From: Liolophura sinensis
Lineage: Eukaryota > Mollusca > Polyplacophora > Chitonida > Chitonidae
Length of the DNA: 64,000 nucleotides
Reading direction: 5' to 3'
Assembly (NCBI RefSeq): GCF_032854445.1
Contig: NC_088299.1
Span: 17,105,608-17,169,607 of the forward strand
Shown here one piece after another: positions 12,901 to 24,574 of this stretch. Below the pieces are notes generated by a model. The model was given only the letters and a program-made list of their open reading frames with translations, did not search any database and was not told where the DNA came from. How positions within the stretch are numbered: position 1 is the first letter of the stretch; each line of letters begins with the position of its first letter. The position numbers and the translations under genes were made by a program.

Positions 12901-13319
12901 ATATTCAAACTCAGCATGAATGTGGACATTTCTGAATTACTGCGTTTCTTAGAAAACAAGGAAAACTCTCTTACACTGGCTTACACGTCAATCCAACAGT
13001 CATAAAAGAGAGTGAGTGATAATATCTTCCCGTTGACAGGTGTCAGTAATAAACGGTACTTCGCTTGAGCGCAAACACAATACATATAAGAATTACAAAA
13101 TCTCAACACTTTCCTTCCGTGTGCTTGTCCCCAGGTAGTTAATAGGCCTGTAAGTCAGAACGACAAAGGCTAATTTATGTGACATTTAGAAGACTGCAGA
13201 TCTACCTGATGAGACTCTCAGCCCAGTTTCTCTTTGAACCTAAAGATTTTAGGACATGTGTGATTGCAGGGGTTAATGACCCGCATTTGTTGCCGGGTTG
13301 TAACGAAGTGTTGTATCGT
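9960..13319. other. Spacer without recognisable gene
   Basis: AT-rich unique-looking DNA with G/C runs near 10560, 11130 and 11325. Only short open frames of chance character. Confidence 0.5.
10559..10579. repeat. G-rich run
   Basis: ggggggaggggggggggg; similar runs occur at 11325-11343 and 30871-30890 and a C run at 7171-7187. All could form G-quadruplexes. Confidence 0.8.
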
Positions 13320-13830
13320 CTCCCATCCGACGAACGAAACACCGCTGTCGAGCAGACCGATGGAACATCAAATCGCTGTAAGCAGACCGAGGGAATATCA
13401 TATCGCTATCAGTTAGATCAACGAAGCATCAAATTGCTGTCAAGCAGACCAACAGAACATCATATCGCCGTCAAGTAAATCGACGAAACATCAAATTGCT
13501 GTCAAGTAGACCGACAGAACATCATAACGCTGTCAAAAACACTGACGGAATATCACATCGCTCTCAAGAAGTCCGACGAAACGTCATACCGCTGTCAAGT
13601 AGACATACAGAACATCAACTTGCTGTCAAGTAGACATACAGAACATCAAATTGCTGTTAAGTAGACATACAGAACATCAACTTGCTGTCAAGTAGGCATA
13701 CAGAACATCAAATATCTTTCAAGTAGACTGACGGGACATCAGTTTGCTCTCAAGAGGAGCGACGAAATATCACATTGCTGTATCGTAGAACGACGTAGTA
13801 TCAAATGGGTGTAAAAAAAAACAGACAGAC
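13320..13830. repeat. 31-bp degenerate tandem array
   Basis: About 16 units of the type TCAAGTAGACATACAGAACATC plus AAATTGCTG, strongly diverged at both ends. Confidence 0.85.
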
Positions 13831-15326
13831 ATCAAACAGTCACCTTGCAGAGACTATGAACAAACAGCGTACAAACAAAATAGACCTTCCACCTAACCAA
13901 ACTAACCAACCATAACAACATGCATAGCCGACAATCCAAATTTCAGACCTACCAAAAAGCCATAAAGCCCACCTTAGAATTCAAATGTTTGAACCTCTAT
14001 AAGTCTTTTCACAAAATCTAAAAAAAAAATGAAAGTATATTTATGTGGTCTATTTACTGATGCCTACTTCGAGTTTTAGAAGTCTTTTCCTTTAAACACT
14101 CATACGATGGACTTTGATGACTTTTGACTTTGACTGGAGTATATTTTAGTCATCCTTCTACAGTCGATAGGTTTTTAAATTAATCTATTTCAGGAAAAAA
14201 TACTATGTTCATTGTGTACTAAATTTAGTAATCTGTATTAGAACTATTTTTAGACATAAGTATGTACACCGAAAATTGAGAAATGAATTTCGCTTAGGCC
14301 TACAGTTATCATGACGGTTAATCAAACTACAAATATACCCCGGAAAATTCACGTATGGTGCCGATCATTTTCTTAATGTTTCCTTTGAGCCGAGTATAGA
14401 CAGTTTATATTTAGCTGTTCCCGTGACACTCGTGTCTCCCGGCGCTGGCACCGTGCAGCGTGGAAACGTTGAATCTCTGAGTGGACTCGCTGACGTTTTC
14501 ACAGTGAAGACCACAAGGTTGTTATGGCGTGCACACGACACGTGAGGTGCTCGCACATTGGCAGGCCACAAAGTAACGTGATAGTGGTTATTTTTACGTT
14601 CATTACCTGAGGTTTATGTTACCTGAGCACGGGGGGTTGTAAGATGACAGAGTGCTGGAGGTTTACCGCTTTTTACCGCTCCACTATGCTTAAGCTGACG
14701 GCGATAACAAACCAGTTAACCTGGTAACACCGACCGCTCGCCAGGGGTGCCTTGTTGTGGGTGCACACCGCGTAGAGCATGACGTGCTCTCAGCCCGGAC
14801 AACTTCTCATATGTAGTTTTCAGTCAGTTTGGTAAGGTTTTAATTCGAATCACGTTTAAGCTCAAAGCATTTGTCGTCCTGTGAATAGTGAAGACGTGTG
14901 TTAATCAAGTTTCTCTGGTAAGCTCTACAGGCCTCAGCGCGGGTACAAATCCCGGCCTTCCAAAAGCCGGGTTAATCAGCAGACAACACCAGGTAGGCCT
15001 GCAATGTAGTCTTCTACAGGTGTATAATTGTCGTTGTACTTCACGTTTGGTGTTTTTGCACCTTTTCATACCTTGTGAAAATAATGCATTCTGAAGATGA
15101 TGCGCCCGATGCATCCCTCGTGGATGTGAATATCTGTTTAGAATTACAAATCAGACATCTAAGCTTGGGTCATCCTAAACACACTGAAGACGCCTTTTAC
15201 AGCGTTTCTGACAAGATTGCGATCCCCAGAAATGTTTGCTTGATAAACTGTAGATTGTCGAGGAAATGTTGGGGATACTTGACTTAACGATCCTTTATGA
15301 TCTTGCAAATTCTACATGCTGCCATT
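13831..15326. other. Spacer upstream of SLC52A copy B
   Basis: The part at 14380-15000 is more GC-rich and has donor-like words (gtaagg at about 14832, ccaggtaggc at 14990), so a promoter or 5' UTR exon of copy B could lie here. Not established. Confidence 0.3.
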
Positions 15327-15713
15327 AATGGGCAAATTTATGCATGTTATTGTCTTCACATGCATACTGGGTTAATTTATGTGCCCTTAATGAGCAAATT
15401 TTACGGCCTCCGTGGCTCAGTTGGTTAGCCCGCAAGCGCAGCATAATGACCCAGGAGTCTCTCACTAATGCGGTCGCTGTGAGTTTGAGTCCAGCTCATG
15501 CTGGCTTCCACTCCGGCCGTAAGTGGGAAGGTCTGCAGCCACCTGCGGATGGTCGTGGGTTTCCCCCGGGCTCTGCCTGGTTTCCACCCCGCCATAATTC
15601 TGACCGCCGTGGTATAGGTGAAATATTCTTGATCAATCAAATAAATAAATGAGCAAATTTATGCATGTAGGTGTCTTCACGTGCATACTGAGGTTAATTT
15701 ATGTGGCACGTGT
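15327..15713. repeat. 62-bp direct duplication split by a SINE
   Basis: Units beginning AATGGGCAAATTTATGCATG (15327-15388) and AATGAGCAAATTTATGCATG (ending about 15713, with its 5' end repeated on both sides of the SINE). The duplication predates the SINE. Confidence 0.75.
15402..15650 (+). mobile_element. tRNA-derived SINE (family 1), full length with target-site duplication
   Basis: Complete head, body and AAATAAATAAAT tail. A perfect 13-bp direct repeat AATGAGCAAATTT flanks it at 15389-15401 and 15648-15660, so this is a fairly recent insertion. Confidence 0.9.
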
Positions 15714-17108
15714 ACTATATCGTAGGTATACTAGAGGTCTTCTTCAGCAAGATATTGACACACCGCTTCAGGAATATTAAAATGCAATATCAATAAAGTA
15801 CGAAATCAGAAAAAAACTCGTTTTCATGACTGAGACAGACGGTTTACTTTTTAATCGATACCTTGATAGTATGCTTCCTAGTTGCCTTCAGTATACTGAG
15901 CTCGACGTACAAATAAGTTTGAAAGGTCTTGCCAAGGTGTTATAAAAATATCATGCCGGTTTTGAACAAGGACTTTCCGTGTTATCCTACACTCAAAATT
16001 TTACTCCCGCTGAAGATCATTTATCTTTTTCTAACACAGAGTGTATAATGTGTGCTGCAAGTGGAGAGCTGATCAGTAACTTTCCAGAGGCCGGTGGTTT
16101 ACTCCGGGTTCCTCCACCCTTAATGATGACTGCCATCGTAAAAGTGGAAAATGTTTAAATGTGATCATAACATAAAAAAAAGTCGGGTAAATCAAGATAA
16201 AATACCATCAAATACACAAACTAACATAAATGTTTCGTGATGAAAATAGCATTTATACGCTTCATATGGTTAAAAAAAGGGGGGAAATAGTATGACAAAT
16301 GGTTCTGTAAATTCACGGGCATGCGCACCGCGTCGTCTTTATCGCCTACAAAAGGTTCCCATTCAATTAACATGGGTAACTGACTCCAGTACCTGATTTC
16401 AACCTGTGCCTGTATCACATTATACAGCATGACCGTAAGTCACATATCTGGGACAGGTTACAGCAGACACACTGGTCAACTTGTTTGTTGTAAATTTCTT
16501 ACCATGCAGCTATCTCTTGGGGCCGCAAGACGAAGTAATATGTCCTACTTTGCCGTAGATTTGCTGCAGTCGTCTAAATTTTCATTTAAATCAGCATTTA
16601 CATATTGTGCAATTTTTTTAACGATCCATAAATAGATAGTTACATCTTCACAGAAAGATGATAAATTTATTTCTGTTGGAGGAAAATTTTTTATTATATT
16701 TAGGCAGCTGTATATTATCCAAGCAACTAAAGAAACAAGCAATTTACTGTGCACTGCGGTAAGTTATTTAACATTTATCGTCAGAATTTGTACCTGCAGT
16801 TAAAATAATGGAATAAAATGGACGATAACCGCAAAGAAATTAATTGGTTAATACCGTACTCAAAGCGTTTTTACATTGGCAGTGAGCTGTATAGGCGAAG
16901 GAAACAGGAGTGCTCGAGGTAAACCAATCGTTATACCTTCGTTATACTAACCATGAAGTTAGTGACGATCGTTTTTACGTGTGACGTACTGATTTGCACG
17001 GCATATTGGTATTGGTATCAATATATATCGGTATCAATGTATAAAGTCAACTATGCGTGAGTGGCTCAACCATTTCTCTTGTTTCCATTGCTCATCTTTG
17101 TATTTGCA
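15714..17108. other. Spacer before SLC52A copy B
   Basis: AT-rich. A diverged SINE-like 3' half (ccggtggtttactccgggtt) lies near 16090-16160. No gene seen. Confidence 0.45.
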
Positions 17109-17122
17109 GATACTAAGACGTC

Positions 17123-18911
17123 ATGTTTGAAAAGCACAAGGACACCTCCTTGTTGGTTCATATCCTCGTCTGTCTGTTTGGTATAGGCGCCTGGGTCGGA
17201 ACAAATGGCATTCTCATTGAACTTCCGATTCTGGTAGAGCGACTTCCGGAGCGATGGAACCTAGCCTCCTACCTTGTCATCGCCATCCAACTGGCCAACA
17301 TCGGTCCTCTGCTCTACACCGTCGCACATCTCCTCTTCCCCAGGTGGGTCTACGAGAAGCCGTTCGCTTATGTCATCATCGTCTTGGCTGCTCTTTGCTG
17401 CCTGCTTCTCATATTTCTGTGGCAGCAAACCACCGAGGTAGGCGGAGTAGAACACAGCACCATTCTTCTCGTACTGCTGTTTTTCCTGGCCATGGCAAAC
17501 TGTACGTCGTCCGTCGTGTTCCTGCCGTTCATGGCCCAGCTGAAGACGTCGTACATGACGTCTTTCTACATAGGACAGGGACTTAGCAGTCTCTTACCCA
17601 GCATGGTGGCCCTGGGACAGGGGGCAGGGGCGATGAGCTGTCAGAACCGCTCCCAGGGGAACGTGACCTTGCTGGGGGAGAACCTGACCACGTTCTACAT
17701 GGAGGCCGAGTACTACCCACCCAGGTTTCCACCCAGAGAGTTCTTCGGGTTTATCTTTGTCACTATGGTCATCTGCGGCCTGGCCTTTGTACTTCTGAAC
17801 CACTTGTCCGTCTGCAAGAATGAGAGAGTAGAAGCCAAGGACCCGATACCGGACGAGCAGGAGAAAGCCCCAGAGAAACTGTCAGTGGTGTACCAAGCTG
17901 ACCTGAAGCCAGAATCTGTATGCCAAGATGGCATACCCCAAAACGACAGCAGGGGTGAAAGCGCCGGATGTTGGTCCAAAGTAAAATCTTGCTTTTCTAA
18001 CTGTTCGAGCGAATCCACCATGGGTTACTTTTTACTGTTGACAGTCAATGGCTGGATCAACGCTTTAGAGAACGGTATTATTCCGTCTATACAGTCCTAC
18101 GCGTACTTACCGTACGGAAACCAACCGTATCACCTGGCTCTAGTGTTCGCCAATGTCGCCGACCCCACCGTCTGTTTCCTCGCCTTCTTCTTACCAACGA
18201 CTTCCAAGCGCCTCGTCACTGTCTTCATGATTCTAGCCACAGCAGCTTCCAGTTACATTATTACCTTAGCATCCATGAGTCCAGACCCATTCATGGTGGA
18301 GGACAACCTGGGCGACATAGTAGCTGTAAGTAGTTTGTGTAGGCTGTTTTAGCTGCAGCGATGCGAGGTTTTGTTGAGTTGTTGTTGTGGATGGTCTTCG
18401 TCTTGTTCATTTTTGAAATGCGCATGCGTCGAACCACACATCGACTATTTTTTTATTGTTTCGTTTTTCACCAATAAACTGATTTAATATTTGCATTACC
18501 TCACTATCACATCTAGATAGTATGAGTAGCAGGTACCATATAAATGTAGGTCTATGTGCCTGTAAGTTCCTGTACGTTGGGAAAAAGTTTTTCGGAACCG
18601 AAGTAAGTATCGGCCAACGTAACGGTATATTCTGAATTTGTTGTCGTTCACTTTTGTTTGTTGTTAATCTATAACTAATGTAACTCTTTCATATAACATT
18701 TCAGGTCGGAGCACAAGTGATAGCGACGAGTTTCCTGACGTACTCCAAACTCTCCATAGCGGCCATTTTCCGAGAAAGGGGAGGCAAATCTTTGCTGTGG
18801 TATGGAGCTGTCACTCAGCTGGGGAGTCTTATAGGAGCCTTGGTTACATTTTACTTGGTGAACGTTTTGAATGTGTTTGTGGCTGCCCCACCGTGCCGTG
18901 GTGAAAGCTGA
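17123..18911 (+). CDS. SLC52A: Riboflavin transporter-like protein, SLC52A family, copy B (2 coding exons)
   Basis: Second SLC52A paralogue, intact. Exons are 17123-18325 and 18705-18911 (donor gtaagt, acceptor atttcag), phase 0, about 469 residues. An acceptor-like tatttgcag ends at 17109, 13 bp before the ATG, so a 5' UTR intron is likely. The family layout is kept: an N-terminal membrane block, CTSSVVFLPFMAQL, GQGLSSLLPSMVALGQGAG, a Cys/acid-rich central loop (about 235-300), GWINALENGIIPSIQSYAYL in the second half, and LLWYGAVTQLGSLIGAL in the last exon. The usually conserved signature is changed: FGIGAWVGTNGILIELP replaces the GSW-DINGVWVELP form of copies A, C and D, and LPERW replaces LPEGW. 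Both Trp to Leu and Gly to Arg changes fall near the region implicated in substrate handling in the family, so a changed substrate preference is possible (inference). Confidence 0.92.
18326..18704 (+). other. Intron of SLC52A copy B
   Basis: Phase-0 GT-AG intron of 379 bp at the same protein position as in copies A and C. No repeat is visible inside it. Confidence 0.85.
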
Positions 18912-19086
18912 TTATCACCAAACTCTGTCGGTCTGCATCCCAAACGCAGCACACAAACAATGTAGGACAATCTGTTAACGTCGACTGATGACTAACCAAG
19001 ATGTATTACGCCAACTTTAAGGTTTCGTTTTGGTGCTGCTTAGAAACTGTGTCTTAAATTTTTTCTGTATATACTGTTATTCTAAG

Positions 19087-19600
19087 CATGCACGGAGCTT
19101 GTAAATACTCTGTCCCAAAGTGTACTTCAGCAAGCTCGCATGATGTAATTTTTCTTCATGGAGTTTGTAAATACACTGTCGCAGCTTGTACTTCAGCAAG
19201 CTCGCATGATGTAAATTTGTCTTCATGGAGTTTGTAAATACACTGTCGCAGCGTGTACTTCAGCAAGCTCGCCTGATGTAAATTTGTCTTCACGGAGCTT
19301 GTAAATACGCTGTCGGAACGTGTGCTTCAGCAAGCTCGCAAAAAGTAAATTTGTCTTCATAGAGCTTGTAAATGGACTGTCGCATCGTGTACTTCAGCAA
19401 GCTCGCCTGATGTAAGTTTGTCTTCACGGAGCTTGTAAATTCACTGCTGGAGCGCAAACTTCAGCCAGGTCGACTGTTGCAGTTTGACTGTACAAAGCTG
19501 TGAATGCGATGCAGCAGTTTTTCAATACCTTAGCAAGCTTGTCTACTGTAATTTTACTACATGGAGCTTGTGAACGATCCGCCGCAGCCTTTACTTCAAC
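19087..19600. repeat. 67-bp tandem array in the presumed 3' UTR of copy B
   Basis: At least six units at an exact 67-bp period (GGAGCTTGTAAATAC markers at 19094, 19161, 19228, 19295, 19362, 19429), decaying to about 19600. Each contains TACTTCAGCAAGCTCGC. Confidence 0.9.
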
Positions 19601-19717
19601 AACCTTGATGGTTAACGCTGAAAGCACTAGTTTAAGCATTGTACACAATATAATGTTAACCACCCAGAAGGTTGTATAAGAATGTATAGGCCTACAATTG
19701 TTGTTGTTGTTTTCGAC

Positions 19718-19723
19718 AATAAA
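19718..19723 (+). terminator. Poly(A) signal AATAAA, SLC52A copy B
   Basis: First AATAAA after the copy B stop (about 0.8 kb). The inferred 3' UTR would contain the 67-bp repeat array. Confidence 0.45.
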
Positions 19724-19871
19724 ACACATAATTGGTTTTATTACATCTCTGACAGTTTCTTGGGTTATTTATATATTGATTTCGTGCCTAAGACCCTGTC
19801 ATTGATAATCGTGGTACCACACTGGCTGAAGACACGCCGTTTCAATGTTAAACGTTTCACTTATATCACAG

Positions 19872-20452
19872 GGATCCGTTTGGTGAGTGTAATGAACCAA
19901 AGTGCACAGCCTAAACCACCACAAGGATCCGTTTAGTAAGTGTAGGAAACCAGAGTGCACAGCCTAAACCACCACAGGGATCCGTTTGGTGGGTGTGGGA
20001 AACCAGAGTGCACAGCCCAAACCGCCACAGGGATCCGTTTGGTGAGTGTAGAGAACCGGAGTGCACAGCCTAAAGCACCACAGGGATCCGTTTGGTGAGT
20101 GTAGAGAACTGGAGTGCACAGCCTAAACCACCACAGGGATCCGTTTGGTGAGTGTAGAGAACCGGAGTGCACAGCCTAAACCACCACAGGGATCCGTTTG
20201 GTGAGTGTGGGAAACCAGAGCGCACAGCCTAAGCCACCACAGGGATCCGTTTGGTGAGTGTGGGAAACCAGAGTGCACAGCCTAAACCACCACAGGGATC
20301 CATTTGGTAAGTGTGGGAAACCGAAGTGCACAGCCCAAACCACCACAGGGATCCGTTTGGTGAGTGTGGGAAACCAGAGTGCACAGCCTAAACCACCACA
20401 GGGATCCATTTGGTAAGTGTGGGAAACCGAAGTGCACGGCCCAAACCACCGA
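19872..20452. repeat. 53-bp tandem array with a GGATCC in each unit
   Basis: Eleven units of 53 bp start GGATCCGTTTGGTGAGTGTG. The 9th and 11th share the same variant (ccatttggtaag, ccgaagtg), hinting at a two-unit higher-order copy. Confidence 0.95.
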
Positions 20453-20720
20453 CTTTTGGCAAGTTGGTGGCAAATCCCACACGTGTGACGCATAGATATG
20501 TATACATTGGTGAAGTCAAGTGGTTTTCAGAGAACGTCAAAACTGCGCAAACATTTACACACACGTCGTCGACCCCCTTTTTGTTTCGGTACCAAATTCT
20601 CACGAATTTTCAGTGAAAACAGATGAATGCAGACATTGTCGAGTAAGGATTTATCAGACTTAAAACAGTGTACCTTTTACCATCGTTACCGCTGTTCCTA
20701 TGAATCTCCGTGAGCCCAGT

Positions 20721-20894
20721 ATATTTATTTATTTAATTGGTGTTTTACGCCGTACTACAGAATATTTCAATTATACGACGGCGGCCAGCATTATGGTTGT
20801 AGGAAATCGAGCAGATCTTGCTGACAGACATTCCCACGTACGGCGGGAGAGGAAGCCAGCATGGGCTGTATCTAAACTCACAGCGATAGCGACA
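20721..20894 (-). mobile_element. tRNA-derived SINE (family 1), head-truncated and internally deleted
   Basis: Reverse-strand tail and body are recognisable (acgccgtactacagaatatt, acgacggcggccagcattat). The centre is shortened and the tRNA-like head is missing. Confidence 0.75.
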
Positions 20895-22108
20895 TACTTG
20901 TTTAATTGTTATTTGACATGGAACTCATTCACGGACTACGAATTTGATATGGAGTTCATGACTGGAATATTCATTGTCTCCCCGGCATCATTGAAAACTG
21001 ATGACCGCTTCTCTCTTGTGTGTTACCGGCTTTATTTCTTATGTGTATAATTTCTTACACACCTTTGTCTTTGGGAGTTAGTGTTAAACGTTGTTTTGGA
21101 AATGGATCTTGCGATTATCGACTTGGAACGCCCTTTACGGAATACGAATGGTATATGAATGTCGGACTTGACGCTTATATTGGGTAACCACCTCAACCAC
21201 GGAGAGCCCCCTCCACCCCCTCTGTCACGCGGCAAATACACAAGGTCAATCTCAACAGCAGAATTAAAGCACTCAAGAGGAAACTTGTATAGATGCATTG
21301 CGTGACCTAGAGGTCACACATATGATATAAGTAAAGAGTAATAAGTAATAAGAGTATAAGTAAAACGAGAGCAGCGACAACAGTGTGATAGCAGTTTGAC
21401 AGATGGTCAAACTTAACCGGTGAGGTACAACCTCTTGTCAATTTATCTCAGTCAGGGTTTTATTCTGTTCATGTAAATGCATAAATAGTAGCGAATTACA
21501 TGCACCATCATAGCTTGAGCAGAATAAGGTAGAAAAAAATACAGTGATATTAATTGTAAGGTATTAGACGTCACTGCTCCAGAATCAATCAAAATGCTGT
21601 GTTGTCATCACATTTAACATACAATAACATTAAACAATGCGCAAGGAACCGGATACTGAGATGATAGAAGTGCACTCTCCTTGGCCAACAACAACGCGCA
21701 ATGATCCGTGGATGAAGATCGCAAACAAATGGATGGTGCCTGATTTGAGCATTTGTTAATGGCTTATTTTCGCTTCGAAAGCAACTCGTAAAAAACCCCT
21801 AGAGTTCAGTTATACTGGTGGAGTGAGTGTCGCCGACCGCTTATTGGTTCCACAAGCTGTGACAGTTGGGCCCTGGAAAAGTTTGGAATTGAACTGGTAA
21901 CTGTATAGTTCGTGTATAAATGTAGCTCCTATACCCCGCCGACAGTTTAGATCCCAACAGTCAGCCATACAGTGTGTTCGTTGAAGTCCACTGCCTTAAA
22001 TCAATATGGCGATGCGAATCGGTAATTCACACGTTGGAAAACTTGTTCATCACTCACCTCAGATCGGTTTGTACGGGCGCCTTATTTCCTCTGCCATTAG
22101 TGCTTATT

Positions 22109-23978
22109 AAATATGGTATATGGTATCTAACTAAAGTTGAGTGACGGAGTAAACATTATTGGGTATCGGGGCCTCCGTGGCCGAGGGGGGTAGCACTCCA
22201 GCACGGCGCAATGACCAAGGAGTCTCCCACCAATGCGGTGGCTGTAAGTTCAAGACCAGTCCCGCTGCGGATTGTCGTGGGTTTCCCCAGGCTCTGGCCG
22301 ATTTTCTCCAACCATAATGCTGGCCGTCGTTGTATAAGTGAAATATTCTTCAAGTGAGTGCAGCGTAAAATAACAAATAAATAAATAAATAAATAAATAA
22401 ATGTTTGGTATCTAACTAAAACTGAGTGACGGGGTGCACAAAATTTGGTATCTCACTAAAAGTGAGTGATGGGGTACACAAGACTTGGTATCTGACTGAA
22501 GTTCGGTGAAGGAGTACACAAGATTTGGTATTTAACTAAAGTTGAGTGACGGGGTAAACTAGATTTGATATTTAGCTAAATTTCAGTGACGGGGTAAACT
22601 AGATTTAGTGCTTAAATAAAGTTGAGTGATGGAGTAAACTAGATTGGGTACTTAACTAAAGTTGAGTGACGGAGTAAACAAGATTTGGTGTCTAACTAAA
22701 GTTGAGTGACGGAGTAAACTAGATTTGGTACTTAAATAAAGTTGAGTGATGGAGTAAATAAGATTTGGTGTCTAACTAAAGTTGAGTGACGGGGTAGACA
22801 AGATTTGGTGTTTAACTAAAGTTGAGTGACGGGGTAGACAAGATTTCGTGTTTAACTAAAGTTGAGTGATGGAGTAAACAAGATTTGATATTTAACTAAA
22901 GTTGAGTGACGGAGTAAACTAGATTTGGTACTTAAATAAGGTTGAGTGATGGAGTAAACAAGATTTGTTGTCTAACGAAATTTGAGTGACGGGGTAAACT
23001 AGATTTGATATTTAACTAAATTTGAGTGACGGAGTAAACAAGATTTGGTGTCTAACTAAAGTTGAGTGACGGGGTAAACTAGATTTGATATTTAACTAAA
23101 TTTGAGTGACGGAGTAAACAAGATTTGGTGTCTAACTAAAGTTGAGCGACGGAGTAAACAAGACTTGGTGTCTAACTAAAGTTGAGTGACGGGGTAAACT
23201 AGATTTGGTACTTAAATAAAGTTGAGTGACGGGGTAAAATAGATTTGGTACTTAAATAAAGTTGAGTGACGGGGTAAACTAGATTCGATATTTAGCTAAA
23301 TTTGAAACTAGATTTGGTATTTAACTAAAGTTGAGTCACGGGGTAAACTTGATTTGGTTCTTAAATAAAGATGAGTCACGGGGTAAACAATATTTGGTAC
23401 TGAACTAAAGTTGAGTGACGGAGTAAACAAGACTTGGTGTCCAACTAAATTTGAGTAACTTGATTTGGTGTTTAACTAATGTTGAGTGATGGAGTAAACA
23501 AGATTTGATATTTAACTAAAGTTGAGTGACGGATTAAACAAAATTTAGTGTCTAACTAAAGTCGAGTGACAAGGTAAACTATATTTGGTATTTAACTAAA
23601 GTTGAGTGACGGGGTAAACTAGATTTGGTACTTAAATAAAGTTGAGTGACGGAGTAAACAAGACTTGGTGTCCAACTAAATTTGAGTGACGGGGTAAACT
23701 AGATTTGGTATTTAACTAAAGTTGAGTGACGGAGTAAACTAGATTTGATATTTAACTAAAGTTGAGTGACGAAGTAAACTAAATTTGGTATTTAACTAAC
23801 GTTAAGTGAATGGGTAAACTAGATTTGGTCTTTAACTACTTTGAGTGACTGGGTAAATTAGATCTAGTATTTAGCTAAAGTTGGGTGGAGATGTAAACAA
23901 GACTTGGTATTTGACTTAAACTGAGAGACCGTGTTAACCAGATTTGGTATTTGACTAAAGTTGAGTGACCAGGTAAAC
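22109..23978. repeat. 40-bp tandem array (about 40 units) interrupted by a SINE
   Basis: Unit AGATTTGGTGTCTAACTAAA plus GTTGAGTGACGGAGTAAACA. A short piece at 22109-22167 precedes the SINE and the main block is 22403-23978. Variants of neighbouring units recur in the same order, a sign of higher-order amplification. Confidence 0.95.
22168..22402 (+). mobile_element. tRNA-derived SINE (family 1) inserted in the 40-bp array
   Basis: Head GGGGCCTCCGTGGCCGAG to a tail of seven or so AAAT units, with a shortened centre. The 40-bp repeat units continue on both sides, and a near-direct repeat (ttgggtatc / tttggtatc) flanks it. Confidence 0.85.
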
Positions 23979-24437
23979 TGGATTCGCAGGTCTTCTTTAT
24001 GTAGAAAGTTTGACATCTTGTGATAGTGAGTTTTCAAATGTTGTATATGTACTCGCCATGACTCATGTATATCTCGTGTGTATAGGTTTAGTTAAGTCTT
24101 ATGAATTTTGAAATAGTGAGACATGGCGTAATATGCTACAACTGTGTGCAAAATCCATTGCAAAGAGGGAAAATTGTTAGTTCATAAATGACTCTGTATA
24201 GCCAATGTTGTGTACGTGAAGGTTCATTTCTTTTTCCATGATAATATCAACATCCATACTTTATAGTTTTTGTTAATTTCATCGCGTAGTCATTGTCTGG
24301 CAAACCGACCTCTCCATTATCACTACAAATGTTCTAGGTTCTAGGTGTAAATAATGTTGTACAAACTTCCACACGCAGTCTTTTTACTGTGTTCAAAGGC
24401 ACCGAATGACAGTTCGTTAGTCCAGTGCAGTTAATAT

Positions 24438-24574
24438 TTACGTATTTAATTATGTATTCGATTGGTGCTGTGTGCTGTACTAAATATTTCACTTATTTCT
24501 CCAACATTATAGTGGGAGGAAACGGGGCAGAGCCACAACCATTCCTGTGTTGCTGGCAGACCTTCCCACCGCAG
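24438..24574 (-). mobile_element. SINE (family 1) fragment
   Basis: Diverged reverse-strand tail and body (gtgggaggaaacggggcaga, gttgctggcagaccttccca); the tRNA-like head is absent. Confidence 0.6.

Noticed and set aside
19933-20493. Reverse-strand Gly/Cys/Trp-rich frames
   Set aside because: Produced by the 53-bp array, whose length is not a multiple of three; frames drift between units.
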